From contig CAYYJR010000016.1 of assembly GCA_964472305.1 (NCBI GenBank), positions 1 through 64,000 of the forward strand: 64,000 bases of DNA, written 5' to 3'. Made by a program: the position numbers and the translations under genes. The stretch is from CAYYJR01 sp964472305. Lineage in GTDB: Bacteria > Armatimonadota > Hebobacteria > CAIYQO01. Below the pieces are notes generated by a model. The model was not told the DNA's origin. It made no database searches and worked only from the letters and a program-made list of their open reading frames with translations. Position 1 is the stretch's first letter, and each line of letters begins with the position of its first letter. Shown here one piece after another: positions 1 through 8,160 of the stretch.

Positions 1-2
1 GT

Positions 3-78
<76 letters not shown>

Positions 79-87
79 TCTTTTTGT

Positions 88-115
88 CCGTGCCTGAATG
101 GCGCGGGCTTTTTTT
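88..115 (+). terminator. Rho-independent terminator of tRNA-Ala
   Basis: Seven-base-pair stem CCGTGCC/GGCGCGG (one G-U pair) with loop TGAAT, followed by GC and seven T residues. This is one of the few terminators in the window with a clear U-tract. Confidence 0.85.
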
Positions 116-173
116 CTGGATTACGGATACACACCGTATCCCCGCACACGTTCCCCCATACGGCGAGCAGCGC

Positions 174-989
174 ATGCCAATAGCGCGGATGTTCATGCCT
201 ATAACGCAGAGACTGTGCACGCGAGCCATCACCGTGATGGCAGGCGTGTTGCTGTGTTGCCTGTTTGTCACCAGCAAACCCACCGTGGCGCAATCGCCGG
301 CGTCGACCGAGCAACGCGGGGTGGCGGAAGTTGCCGTTTGCGCCAATCTGAACGCCAAATCGCCGCGCGACCGGGTGAGCATCCGCATCGTCGATAACAC
401 CGACCGCGCACGCTTGAAGACGATCATCCGCGTACTGGGCGAAAAGTTCGGCGCGCGTCCCGGCGCCCCCGTCTTCGCCACGGGCGATCCCGACATCATC
501 GAGGATCCGGGCATTGGAGCGGCATTTACCCTGCCGGTGGTGCCGCGCGGTGAGGCGTACCTGCCCGTCGCGCCCTTCATCGAAGCCTTTGCGCCTTACG
601 TTTCGGATGTGCACCTGGCTTATATTATTGACGGCCCGTTCGAAAACCGCGGCTGCCGCACGTTTGAGAACCCGGATGCGACCTTCGACGTTTCGGCTCC
701 CGATCGGGCCGATGCCGGCGACCGGGCGTTCTATGCTATCCGCGCGCATATCAAGAACCCGGCGTTAACGTCTGTCCCGGCGCCGAAATATGCGGTACAA
801 TATGGAACAAAAGGAACGGGACGGAAGCACGCTTCCCCGATCATCCTGCTGGCACTCGCCGCGTTGATCGGCATCTCCGGAGGCGTGTTGTTGGCCCTGT
901 TGTTCAGTCACTGGAAGGCCATGGACGCTAAGGCGTCGAACAGCACTCCTACAGGAGGCACCGATGCAAGAAAACCCGATGACCATTGA
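174..989 (+). CDS. Secreted or membrane-anchored protein of unknown function, upstream of pilT
   Basis: A 271-residue protein of no recognised family. The N-terminus has a basic stretch and a hydrophobic run ending near an Ala-Gln (signal peptide). A soluble region of about 190 residues with two cysteines follows, then a hydrophobic segment near residues 224-245, then a short charged tail. The ATG at 174 was chosen because upstream codons overlap the tRNA and its terminator; ATGs at 189 and 195 are alternatives. It ends 26 bp inside pilT, whose ribosome-binding site lies in its last codons, so the two are translationally linked. A role with the pilus machinery is inferred from position only. 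Confidence 0.6.
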   Translation: MPIARMFMPITQRLCTRAITVMAGVLLCCLFVTSKPTVAQSPASTEQRGVAEVAVCANLNAKSPRDRVSIRIVDNTDRARLKTIIRVLGEKFGARPGAPVFATGDPDIIEDPGIGAAFTLPVVPRGEAYLPVAPFIEAFAPYVSDVHLAYIIDGPFENRGCRTFENPDATFDVSAPDRADAGDRAFYAIRAHIKNPALTSVPAPKYAVQYGTKGTGRKHASPIILLALAALIGISGGVLLALLFSHWKAMDAKASNSTPTGGTDARKPDDH

Positions 990-2172
990 GGAGTTCTTTT
1001 CACCGATCCGCGAGGCCGATGCACCGCGCCTGACCGAATCGGAGTTGCAGGACCTGCTGAACACCAATCCGCGGGCATTCTTCGATGCTATTTGCATGCA
1101 AGCGGTGGAAGACAAGGCTTCGGACATTTTCTGGAAGGCGAATGCACCCCCGGCCATGCGCCTGGCCGGTAAGATCGTCCAACTCGACATGGAGCCGTTG
1201 ACGCCAGAACAAATGGACGCGATCTTCCTCTACGGGCTGATGTCGGAACGGCAGCGCGAGCATTTCAAGGAACGGCCTGAGCTGGATACCGCCATCGAGT
1301 ATCCGGGGATCATCCGCTTCCGCGTCAACGTCTATAAGCAGCGCGGGGCGCTGGCGTCGGTCATGCGCTTGATTTCGCTCGACATCGCCACGCTGGAAGA
1401 GCTGGTGCTGCCGAAGGTTCTCGCCACGCTGGTAACCCACAAGCAGGGGATGGTGCTGGTGACCGGGCCGACCGGCTCCGGCAAGTCTACCACGCTGGCG
1501 GCGCTGATGGACCTGATCAACACTAACCGCCGGGTGAACATTATCAGCATCGAGGACCCGATCGAATACGTGCACCGCGATAAACTGTCGATCATGAGCC
1601 AGCGCGAAGTGAACGTGGATACGCTGAACTTCCATGATTCCCTGCGCGCCGTACTCCGCCAGGCACCCGACGTGATTCTGGTCGGTGAGATGCGCGACGT
1701 GGAAACCATGGCGGTGGGCATGACGGCGGCGGAAACCGGCCATCTAGTCTTTTCCACCGTGCACACCAATAGCGCGGCGGAAACCATCGAACGCGTGGTG
1801 AACATGTTCCCCCCGCACGAAAAACCGCAAATCTGTCTGCGCCTTTCCACGACCCTGCTCGGTGTGCTTTCGCAAAAGCTGGTGCCGACGGTGGACGGCA
1901 AAAAGCGCGTGTGCGCTATCGAGGTGATGATTAATACCCCGACGGTCTCCAAGCTGATTGAAGAAGGCCGCGCCGGCCAGGTGCCCGCCGCCATAAACGA
2001 AGGCGGCTACTGGGGCATGCAGTCGATGAACATGTCGCTGCTGAACTACTTCCGCGAAGGGGTGGTGAGTGAAGAAACCGCCATTGCCTACGCGGGGAAC
2101 CCCACAGAGATGCGCCAGATGATTCGCCGTCTTTCCCAGGCGAATATCACCACCACGGCCACCACGGCATAA
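964..2172 (+). CDS. pilT: Type IV pilus retraction ATPase PilT-like
   Basis: A 402-residue hexameric secretion ATPase of the PilT/GspE superfamily that would power pilus disassembly at the inner face of the membrane. Walker A GPTGSGKS lies at residues 168-175, an acidic Asp box (IISIEDPIEY) near 193-202, Walker B VILVGEMRD at 237-245, and a His box (AAETGHLVFSTVHTN) just after. The PAS-like N-terminal domain is longer than in classical PilT and diverges, so a PilU-like role is possible. The start ATG follows a strong AGGAGG. The preceding unknown gene overlaps it by 26 bp. A long hairpin lies 12 bp past the stop. Confidence 0.93.
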   Translation: MQENPMTIEEFFSPIREADAPRLTESELQDLLNTNPRAFFDAICMQAVEDKASDIFWKANAPPAMRLAGKIVQLDMEPLTPEQMDAIFLYGLMSERQREHFKERPELDTAIEYPGIIRFRVNVYKQRGALASVMRLISLDIATLEELVLPKVLATLVTHKQGMVLVTGPTGSGKSTTLAALMDLINTNRRVNIISIEDPIEYVHRDKLSIMSQREVNVDTLNFHDSLRAVLRQAPDVILVGEMRDVETMAVGMTAAETGHLVFSTVHTNSAAETIERVVNMFPPHEKPQICLRLSTTLLGVLSQKLVPTVDGKKRVCAIEVMINTPTVSKLIEEGRAGQVPAAINEGGYWGMQSMNMSLLNYFREGVVSEETAIAYAGNPTEMRQMIRRLSQANITTTATTA

Positions 2173-2183
2173 GAATCTGCCTT

Positions 2184-2231
2184 CGCAACGCGACGACACC
2201 AGGGAGCAATCCCTGGTGTCGTCGCGTTGCG
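2184..2231. terminator. 22-bp perfect hairpin between convergent pilT and miaB
   Basis: A perfect inverted repeat of 22 bp with the four-base loop GCAA (a GNRA tetraloop once the A-T closing pair forms). It sits between the stop codons of pilT (plus) and miaB (minus), so it could end transcripts from both sides. There is no T-tract on either flank. Confidence 0.7.
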
Positions 2232-2243
2232 GGGTGTGGTGCA

Positions 2244-3587
2244 TCACCACGCGGCGTCGACCAGTTCCCCGCCAAAGCCCCACAGATGGGCGGCGGTGGT
2301 GCGCACGCGTACCAGGTCGCCGGCACGGATCTCCGCGTCGGTCGCGGGAAAGATCACCGCTTTATTATTGCGCGCGCGCCCGGCCAGCTTGTCCGGGTCG
2401 CGCTCGCTGGCGCCTTCCACCAGCACATCGACCACTGCACTAAGCTGCCCGGTGTTGCGTGCGATGCTGAGGGTGTTCTGCAGTGCCACCAACTCTTTCA
2501 TGCGCTCCACCTTCACCGCTTGCGGCAGTTGGTCGGGCATGGTGGCCGCCGGCGTGCCCGGGCGCGGGCTGAAGACGAAGAGGAACTGCTGATCCAGGCA
2601 CAGGCGGCGATAGGTGTCCAAGCTGGCGCGGAACATGGCGTCGGTCTCGCCGGGGAATCCCACGATGGCGTCGCTGGTCACGCTGACACCGGGGATGCGC
2701 GCGCGTATTTTCGCCAGCAGCGTTTCATAGCGGTCCACCGTGTAACCGCGCTTCATAGCCTGCAACAGCCAGTCGTCGCCGGCTTGAATCGGCATATGGA
2801 AATGCTCCATCACCTTCGGCATCTCCGCCACCGCGTCGAGGATGCGGTCGGTGACTTCCAGCGGGTGATTGGTGGTGAAGCGGATGCGTTCCAACCCATC
2901 AATCGCGTGCAGTCGCGTGAACAGATCGACGATATCAAAAGCGCGGTCACGATCACGGCCATACGCGAGCACGCTCTGGCCAAGCAGATTCACCTCTTTG
3001 ACGCCGGCATCGACCAATCGCCGTACTTCGTCGGCTACCATTTCCGGCTGGCGGCTGGTGAACTTCCCGCGCACACTCGGCACGATGCAATAGGCGCAGC
3101 GATAGTTGCAGCCTTCGATAATATTGACGAACGCTTTCAGCATCCCCAGGCGGCGATAGCGGTCGAAAGTCTGTGCAGCGGATTCCTCCGGCGCATCACC
3201 CATTTCCAGCTCAAGCTGCGGGCGCCCGGTCGCTTCCAGTGCGTCGAGGATTTCCGGCAGGCGAAAGAGCCGCCGCGGCCCGATGACCAGGTCGACGAAA
3301 GGCGCGTGACGCAGCACGGCCTGACCTTCCTTCTGCGCCATGCAGCCGCACACGCCCAATCGCATGCCGGGTCGCGCTTCCTTGAGCGGGCGCAGTTCGC
3401 CCAGCCGGCTGTAGACTTTATGCTCCGGCTTTTCGCGCACGCAGCATGTCTCCAACAGCACCAGGTCGGCCTCGGCGGGATCGGCAACTTCCTGATACCC
3501 CAGCGATTCCAGGCAGCGCGCCGCCGCGGCGGCGTCGGCCACGTTCATCTGACATCCCCAAATTTCGATATGATAGGTTTTGGCCAT
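2244..3587 (-). CDS. miaB: tRNA-2-methylthio-N6-dimethylallyladenosine synthase MiaB
   Basis: A 447-residue radical-SAM methylthiotransferase that adds a methylthio group to i6A37 in tRNAs reading UNN codons. The N-terminal UPF0004 domain begins with WGCQMN and supplies three cluster cysteines (WGCQMN, LETCCVR, GVCGCM). The radical-SAM motif CNYRCAYC follows near residue 160, and a C-terminal TRAM-like domain ends the protein. Start: the ATG giving MAKTYHIEIWGCQMN matches the family. A GTG 51 bp upstream adds an unusual 17-residue extension and neither start has a strong Shine-Dalgarno, so the choice rests on homology. Confidence 0.94.
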   Translation of the reverse strand: MAKTYHIEIWGCQMNVADAAAAARCLESLGYQEVADPAEADLVLLETCCVREKPEHKVYSRLGELRPLKEARPGMRLGVCGCMAQKEGQAVLRHAPFVDLVIGPRRLFRLPEILDALEATGRPQLELEMGDAPEESAAQTFDRYRRLGMLKAFVNIIEGCNYRCAYCIVPSVRGKFTSRQPEMVADEVRRLVDAGVKEVNLLGQSVLAYGRDRDRAFDIVDLFTRLHAIDGLERIRFTTNHPLEVTDRILDAVAEMPKVMEHFHMPIQAGDDWLLQAMKRGYTVDRYETLLAKIRARIPGVSVTSDAIVGFPGETDAMFRASLDTYRRLCLDQQFLFVFSPRPGTPAATMPDQLPQAVKVERMKELVALQNTLSIARNTGQLSAVVDVLVEGASERDPDKLAGRARNNKAVIFPATDAEIRAGDLVRVRTTAAHLWGFGGELVDAAW

Positions 3588-3645
3588 AACGGTGTTGCAA
3601 TCAGCTTTCAGCAATGTCCGCGCACGGGCGCGTGACACGGCTCAC

Positions 3646-3674
3646 AGGGTAGCGGAAATAGCGCGGATTGACAA
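3646..3674 (-). promoter_or_regulatory. Possible miaB promoter
   Basis: On the minus strand TTGTCA, a 17-bp spacer and TACCCT. The -35 box is good and the -10 weak. Transcription would start near 3639, giving a leader of about 50 nt for the ATG at 3587. Confidence 0.4.
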
Positions 3675-3721
3675 GTGAAACGGGTGAATGTGACCGTGGT
3701 GCTCGTTTGCGTCTGCGCGCG

Positions 3722-4666
3722 TTACGGCGCGGAGGTTAGACTCGGCATGGGGTGCGCGACATCCGGCGGCGCGGAGAGCAGGCAAGGCAGGTTGCACGGC
3801 GCGCTGCCGATGACGGGTACCGAGTTGAGTTCATGCGGCAACTCGCCGCGAAGCATCGCGCTTTCGTCGGTTGCGGCAGGCGCCGGCGTGTCCGCGGCTA
3901 TTTCCGGCAAACCCAGCGGACGCCGCACCACCATCAGCACGTTTGCCAGTGTGCGGCCGGGCGTCATAATCACGTTACTGCCGAAGGCCAGTCCGGTGGA
4001 AGTGCCTCCGTCCATCGTCATCGCGTCGCGGCAACCCAGCGCCTTCATGATGCCGGCCAGTTCTGAGAGGAAAATCGGCTTGTTCACCGCCACCAGCAGC
4101 AGGCGGTTGCGACGATCCAGGCCGACCGCGGTGCGCATGGCACGCCGGAACAGCGCGGGGTCGCGGAAGCCTTGTGCGAGGGGGTAGACGGCGAATTTCC
4201 CCTTCTGCACCAGTCGCACGCCACCCTTGAGCACGCTTTCATACCCGGTCCACGACGCTTTCCAGCCGCGCGGGATGTTGACGATGACGGCGGTGTTATC
4301 CTTTTTCAGTGCCAGCGCCGAGCCGACCGGCCCGCGATGGCGAAGCTTTCCGTTGACCACGATGTCGCCGATGGGCAGCGCGTTTTGCAGGCCGAAATAG
4401 CTGCCCGTCATCTGGGCCAGTGGTTGGTATTCGGCGAGGAAACTGATAAAACTCTGACGCTTGCCGGCCTGGTTGGCGGCCAGCGTAGGTGTCACCTTGA
4501 GTGATTTATCGTTGAGATTCACCCAGATGACATGCACGCGGGTTTTTTGTACCCATTGTCGTGTATACGAGACCCCCGAGGCGCGTGTCATTCCCAGCGC
4601 CGGCCTGTCACTCACCACCAGCGCACTCATTGCCGCCAAAAGCAATACCAACACATTGCGTGTCAT
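3722..4666 (-). CDS. Secreted phosphodiester glycosidase (NAGPA/DUF2233) family protein
   Basis: A 314-residue exported protein with an N-terminal signal peptide (MTRNVLVLLLAAMSALVV). The body matches the NAGPA domain found in the enzyme that uncovers mannose-6-phosphate and in bacterial exopolysaccharide proteins. Visible landmarks are MTGSYFG, the mid-domain RTAVGLDRRNRLLLVAV and the signature MTMDGGTSTGL near residues 215-225. Family knowledge suggests hydrolysis of a sugar-phosphodiester bond in envelope or extracellular polymers. The last 60 residues are proline-rich, low in complexity and outside the domain. The start at 4666 was chosen over one 33 bp upstream because it places the signal peptide at the terminus. 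Confidence 0.8.
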   Translation of the reverse strand: MTRNVLVLLLAAMSALVVSDRPALGMTRASGVSYTRQWVQKTRVHVIWVNLNDKSLKVTPTLAANQAGKRQSFISFLAEYQPLAQMTGSYFGLQNALPIGDIVVNGKLRHRGPVGSALALKKDNTAVIVNIPRGWKASWTGYESVLKGGVRLVQKGKFAVYPLAQGFRDPALFRRAMRTAVGLDRRNRLLLVAVNKPIFLSELAGIMKALGCRDAMTMDGGTSTGLAFGSNVIMTPGRTLANVLMVVRRPLGLPEIAADTPAPAATDESAMLRGELPHELNSVPVIGSAPCNLPCLLSAPPDVAHPMPSLTSAP

Positions 4667-5046
4667 TGTCCGCCGTCCTTGCTGCCATACTCGGTACAAC
4701 CCGGGTGCTCATATATATGATATCGCCCACGTCCAAATCGCCTAAACACCCCGTCCGGCGTTCCGTTCATCGCTCGTGCGCCTCAATGGCACGATTCCTT
4801 AATCTTCCCGCCTCCATGCACATCGCGTCCTCTCCGCGCCGACTTGTGCTGGCGTCACTCCACGCGCTCACGCAGCGTGCCGGATACGCTCATTCTTTCT
4901 ATTCCGTGTATCGGCGTCAGCGTGAGCTAACTTGCATGACGAACGCGAAGCCGGCCAGCTTTTGAGGAAGATTTAACGGAAAAACCCCCGCGATCGAACC
5001 TTTCGAACGCGCAGTGGGCGATGGATGGGAGGGAACAGGATTCAGC
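4667..5046. other. Intergenic region, 380 bp
   Basis: Lies between two minus-strand genes. It holds the terminator of the CBM9-like gene (4980-5011) and the upstream region of the NAGPA gene, where an AT-rich ATATATATGATATC patch near 4711-4724 could contain the -10 region. No coding potential of its own was seen. Confidence 0.5.
4980..5011 (-). terminator. Rho-independent terminator of the CBM9-like gene
   Basis: Read on the minus strand: CGCG, one T-T mismatch, TCGAA, loop AGG, TTCGA, CGCG, then a short G run and five U residues. It lies about 35 bp past the stop at 5047. Confidence 0.65.
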
Positions 5047-5712
5047 TCAGGCGAATATCAGCGTCCCGAACATCCACGGGAGGTGGAAGTCGTTTTTCCC
5101 GACGGTCGCCCAGGCATACAAATCGAGCTTGTTCCGTTCCAGCGAATCGATGCGGTACAGGTTGAGCCGCCAGGCGTCACCCGACTCCGGGCTGAGGTGG
5201 TCGTTGCCAATGAGCATGCGGAACGGCAGGGCATATTCCACCGACCAACCGCGTGCGCCGTGGGTGGCCAGCACGCCGTCGATGTGCACGCAGGTAATCA
5301 TGCCCTCACAGGTATAATCGGTAAAGGAGACAAGGTTGCGCGGGCCGTCGATTTCGCCGCCGTTCAGCACGAAGGCATCGAAGACCGTGTTGCGCGGACT
5401 GACGTTGATCTCGTAATACTGGCGGTACTGCCCCGATGGGCAGATGAAGGCTTCCACGCATTCTTCCGTATAGATGGGGGTGTCACGTTCGGTGAAGGTG
5501 CCCCATACGAAATCGTCTTCCAGCTCAAATCCGATATACAGGTACTGTTCGTTATACAGCATGCGTGCGGTGGAACGATATGCTTTCTCCTCGCCGGTGA
5601 TGGGATCGGTGAGCGCCACTGTCTCGGCGGTCTGCCACAGCGGGTCGTCAACGCGGCCGGATAAGGTGAGATTGCGCTCGATGCGCCGGCAAGTGTAGGT
5701 GGGATGCAGCAT
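5047..5712 (-). CDS. Carbohydrate-binding family 9 (CBM9)-like protein
   Basis: A 221-residue protein matching the CBM9-like beta-sandwich fold, here a stand-alone cytoplasmic protein without a signal peptide. Typical landmarks are GRVDDPLWQTAE near the start, YNEQYLYIGFELEDDFVWG, YTEECVEAFI, YYEINVSPRNTVFDA and GWSVEYALPFRML. In enzymes this module binds reducing ends of glycans; free-standing forms have no settled role. The start ATG follows AAGGA at a good distance. It is divergent from the glycoside-hydrolase-like gene at 5860, with about 150 bp between starts, suggesting a shared sugar context. Confidence 0.82.
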   Translation of the reverse strand: MLHPTYTCRRIERNLTLSGRVDDPLWQTAETVALTDPITGEEKAYRSTARMLYNEQYLYIGFELEDDFVWGTFTERDTPIYTEECVEAFICPSGQYRQYYEINVSPRNTVFDAFVLNGGEIDGPRNLVSFTDYTCEGMITCVHIDGVLATHGARGWSVEYALPFRMLIGNDHLSPESGDAWRLNLYRIDSLERNKLDLYAWATVGKNDFHLPWMFGTLIFA

Positions 5713-5859
5713 ATCAGTCCTTTTTCACGTTGCGAGATGGCTTAGCATAGTTTTCGACATGCCGTGGCTTGCTCCTCCAAGCAGCAGGGGAGACTTTCAC
5801 TGCGGCGAATCAGCAGGATAGTTGATCGTTCCGCCGGGGTGCCGGGAAGGAGACGGAGT

Positions 5860-7362
5860 ATGCGCGGTCTCGCATTAAACGAGGATAACAGTCATTATTT
5901 TTGCTCGCGGGGCGGGCAACGCCTTGACGCTGAGGCGGTAGCGAGTTGGGTCGATCAGTATGCCGGCACGCAGGTGACCACGCTGCTGCTGAATCCGAAC
6001 GCCATGTGCGTCAATTATGCCAGTACGGTGTGGGACCCGATCTGGCACGGTTACGATCCCGATGACGCCGACGACCAGCCATTATTCGCCAGCCTGCCAT
6101 TGGACGGGCGCGACAGCGTGCGCAAGTGGGTGCATTTGGCCTGGCAACTGGATCAAGATCACCTCGATCCTTATGCCATCTGGATCGCGCGCAGTCGTCA
6201 ACACGGCATCAGCCCATGGATCAGCATGCGGATGAACGACGTGCACTGCGTGGATGACGAGTGCAATTTTCTGCACAGCGAGTTGTGGCGCACGCGCCAC
6301 GATCTGTGGCGGGTGCCGGAGCGTTTCGGATCGTGGACCGACCGCGCCTTCGATTACGGCCAGCCCGAGGTGCGTGCCCACCACCTGCGGTTGATCCACG
6401 AACTGGCGGAGCGTTATGATTTCGACGGGTTGGAGTTGGACTGGATGCGCTTTGGCTATCATTTTCGTCCCGGTTACGAACGCGAAGGCGCGGCGCTGCT
6501 GACGGAATTCACCGCCGGCGTGCGCCGTCTGTTGGACGAATGTGAGGAGCGTCGCGGGCATAAAATCCAGTTGAGCGCCCGCGTGCCTTCGCGTCCCTAC
6601 ACCGCACTCAACCTGGGCATGGACGCCGTCGCCTGGGCACGCCGCGGCCTGATCGATCAACTGGTCGTCACCCCGTTCTGGGCATCTATCGAGCCGGACA
6701 TGCCCATTGAGCTGTGGCTGGCGCTGCTGGAAGGCACCGGGGTGACGCTGGCTGCCGGGCTGGAGTTGCTGCTGCGCCCGTATCCCGGTTATCGCCAGCG
6801 TCTCACGAACTCGCTGGAGACGGTGCGCGGCACGGCGGCGGCACTGCTGGAACGCGGCGCCGATGGCATCTACCTGTTCAACTACATGGACTGCACCACC
6901 GCTATCGACGATCTGCACAACTATCCCACGCTGTTACGCGAAGTAGGCAGTCTGGCGACTATCGCCGGGAAATATCGCCGTCATGTGTTGACGTATGCCG
7001 ACACCTGGGCGCCCGGTGAGCCGCCGATCTCCGCGCTGCCGGTCGCGTGTGCCCCCGGCGGGGTGTATGCCTTCCGCTTGCCGACCGGACCGCGCCCGGC
7101 ACGGGAATCCGCCACGCTGGTGCTGGGTGTGGTCGAGGGAACGCCCGTGTCCGCGACCACGGTGGAAGCGCGCGTGAACGGTGCGCGCTGTACCGCGACG
7201 GGACCGATGGCGCTGCCGATGCCGCGTCCCGAGTTTCCCGTCTACGGCTTCTCCGTGCCTCCGGACATGCTGCTGGCAGGCGACAACCTGATTGAAGTGA
7301 CGACGGCAGAACGGTTCACGCTGGGCTGGGTGGAAGTGTCGATGGATCATGAACGCGGGTGA
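5860..7362 (+). CDS. Glycoside-hydrolase-like TIM-barrel protein
   Basis: A 500-residue protein without signal peptide. Residues 1 to about 380 look like a glycosyl-hydrolase-like (GHL10/DUF4015 type) barrel: GISPWISMRMND at the end of an early strand, then YDFDGLELDWMRFGYHF near 186-202 with acidic residues where a catalytic pair is expected, then HKIQLSARVP and GADGIYLFNYMD near the last strands. The final ~110 residues look like a beta-sandwich. Substrate unknown. The start at 5860 follows AAGGAG at 7 bp; upstream in-frame codons lack such a site. Its stop is 55 bp from the convergent response regulator. Confidence 0.72.
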   Translation: MRGLALNEDNSHYFCSRGGQRLDAEAVASWVDQYAGTQVTTLLLNPNAMCVNYASTVWDPIWHGYDPDDADDQPLFASLPLDGRDSVRKWVHLAWQLDQDHLDPYAIWIARSRQHGISPWISMRMNDVHCVDDECNFLHSELWRTRHDLWRVPERFGSWTDRAFDYGQPEVRAHHLRLIHELAERYDFDGLELDWMRFGYHFRPGYEREGAALLTEFTAGVRRLLDECEERRGHKIQLSARVPSRPYTALNLGMDAVAWARRGLIDQLVVTPFWASIEPDMPIELWLALLEGTGVTLAAGLELLLRPYPGYRQRLTNSLETVRGTAAALLERGADGIYLFNYMDCTTAIDDLHNYPTLLREVGSLATIAGKYRRHVLTYADTWAPGEPPISALPVACAPGGVYAFRLPTGPRPARESATLVLGVVEGTPVSATTVEARVNGARCTATGPMALPMPRPEFPVYGFSVPPDMLLAGDNLIEVTTAERFTLGWVEVSMDHERG

Positions 7363-7416
7363 CAAATCTGACCGCGTTCCGGCGCGGGGAGGGATGTCGA
7401 GTCAGGCTGGTGATCG

Positions 7417-7815
7417 TTACACCGCGACTGGGAATTCCTGCAGGTGCAGGGCACGCTCGACCATCTGCGCCAGCGCCGGCGGGGGAAAGGGTTTGCACAG
7501 GTAACCGGCTGCCCCGGCTTGCAGGCAGGCGGTCAGCGTCTCTTCGCTGGCGGCGAGGGTGATGAGGATCACCGGAATGCGCGCGGTCGGCGAATCCTGG
7601 CGCAGTCGGCGCAACAGTTCCACTGTCTCCATATCGGGCAGGCACAGGTCCATCACGATGACGTGCGGATGCTCGGTGCGTGCCAGGCTCAAACCCGTCA
7701 CCCCGTCTTCGGCCAGCAGCACGCGATACCCCACCGCTTGCAACACTACCCGCGCGTATTCTTGCATCGACCATTGATCGTCGATCACCAGGATCGTGTA
7801 CCGCGCCACGCACAC
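7417..7815 (-). CDS. Single-domain response regulator (CheY-like receiver)
   Basis: A 132-residue receiver with no output domain. Residues D12-D13 form the acidic pocket, D56 (VIVMDLCLP) is the phosphoacceptor, T86 is the switch threonine and K108 (LCKPF) the conserved lysine. All key residues are present, so phosphotransfer should work. It probably acts through protein contacts, as in chemotaxis or twitching pathways. No histidine kinase is nearby. Start: GTG at 7815, preceded by GGAG; a longer frame exists, but a TATAAT box at 7855-7860 would put its start upstream of the transcript. Confidence 0.9.
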   Translation of the reverse strand: MCVARYTILVIDDQWSMQEYARVVLQAVGYRVLLAEDGVTGLSLARTEHPHVIVMDLCLPDMETVELLRRLRQDSPTARIPVILITLAASEETLTACLQAGAAGYLCKPFPPPALAQMVERALHLQEFPVAV

Positions 7816-8160
7816 CTCGCTACTCCGGGCGTCAGGAGGACATCCGATATGGTCATTATAAAGCACACCGATCCGTGTGCTGTCTCGTCAATGACCAAAC
7901 GTGTGCTTTTTTCGCTTTTTCGCCTTGCTTGTGCGCTTTTTTCCACAAGGAGCGCTTACTTTATCCCCAATCGCTCTGCGGATAAGCCGGAAGTAACCTG
8001 CTCGGGAAGCAAGCCCCGGTTATGGTTCCGAGGTAGCGGTGGAAGGAATCGGGCATGATGTCCGGTCTGGCGCATCGCCGCACCGGGCGAGAAAAAGGAG
8101 GTGGCTGCCCGGCGGCGAACAAAGAATAGTACACCGGTGTGCAAAGGTCAGGATGGCAGC
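7816..8160. other. Divergent intergenic region with structured leader, 345 bp
   Basis: Separates the response regulator (minus) from the membrane-protein operon (plus). GTGTGC-type half-sites recur at 7863-7880, 7901-7906 and in the palindrome ACACCGGTGT at about 8131-8140. From 7985 to 8120 the plus strand can form CGGAA/TTCCG extended by GTAACC/GGTTAT, and CCGGGC/GCCCGG enclosing AAAAAGGAGG. No known riboswitch class was recognised with confidence. Confidence 0.45.
7855..7880 (-). promoter_or_regulatory. Response regulator promoter with overlapping palindrome
   Basis: On the minus strand a consensus -10 TATAAT (7855-7860) lies directly beside the inverted repeat GCACAC-N6-GTGTGC (7863-7880), which would occupy the spacer and act as an operator. 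No good -35 at 16-18 bp was found; a TTGACG lies 25 bp upstream. Confidence 0.5.

Noticed and set aside
7985..8060. Resemblance to a c-di-GMP-I (GEMM) riboswitch (GCAAGCC and GAGGTAGCGG segments)
   Set aside because: The first conserved AAACC block and the GNRA-capped helix are not recognisable, so the similarity may be chance. Kept only as a structured leader.
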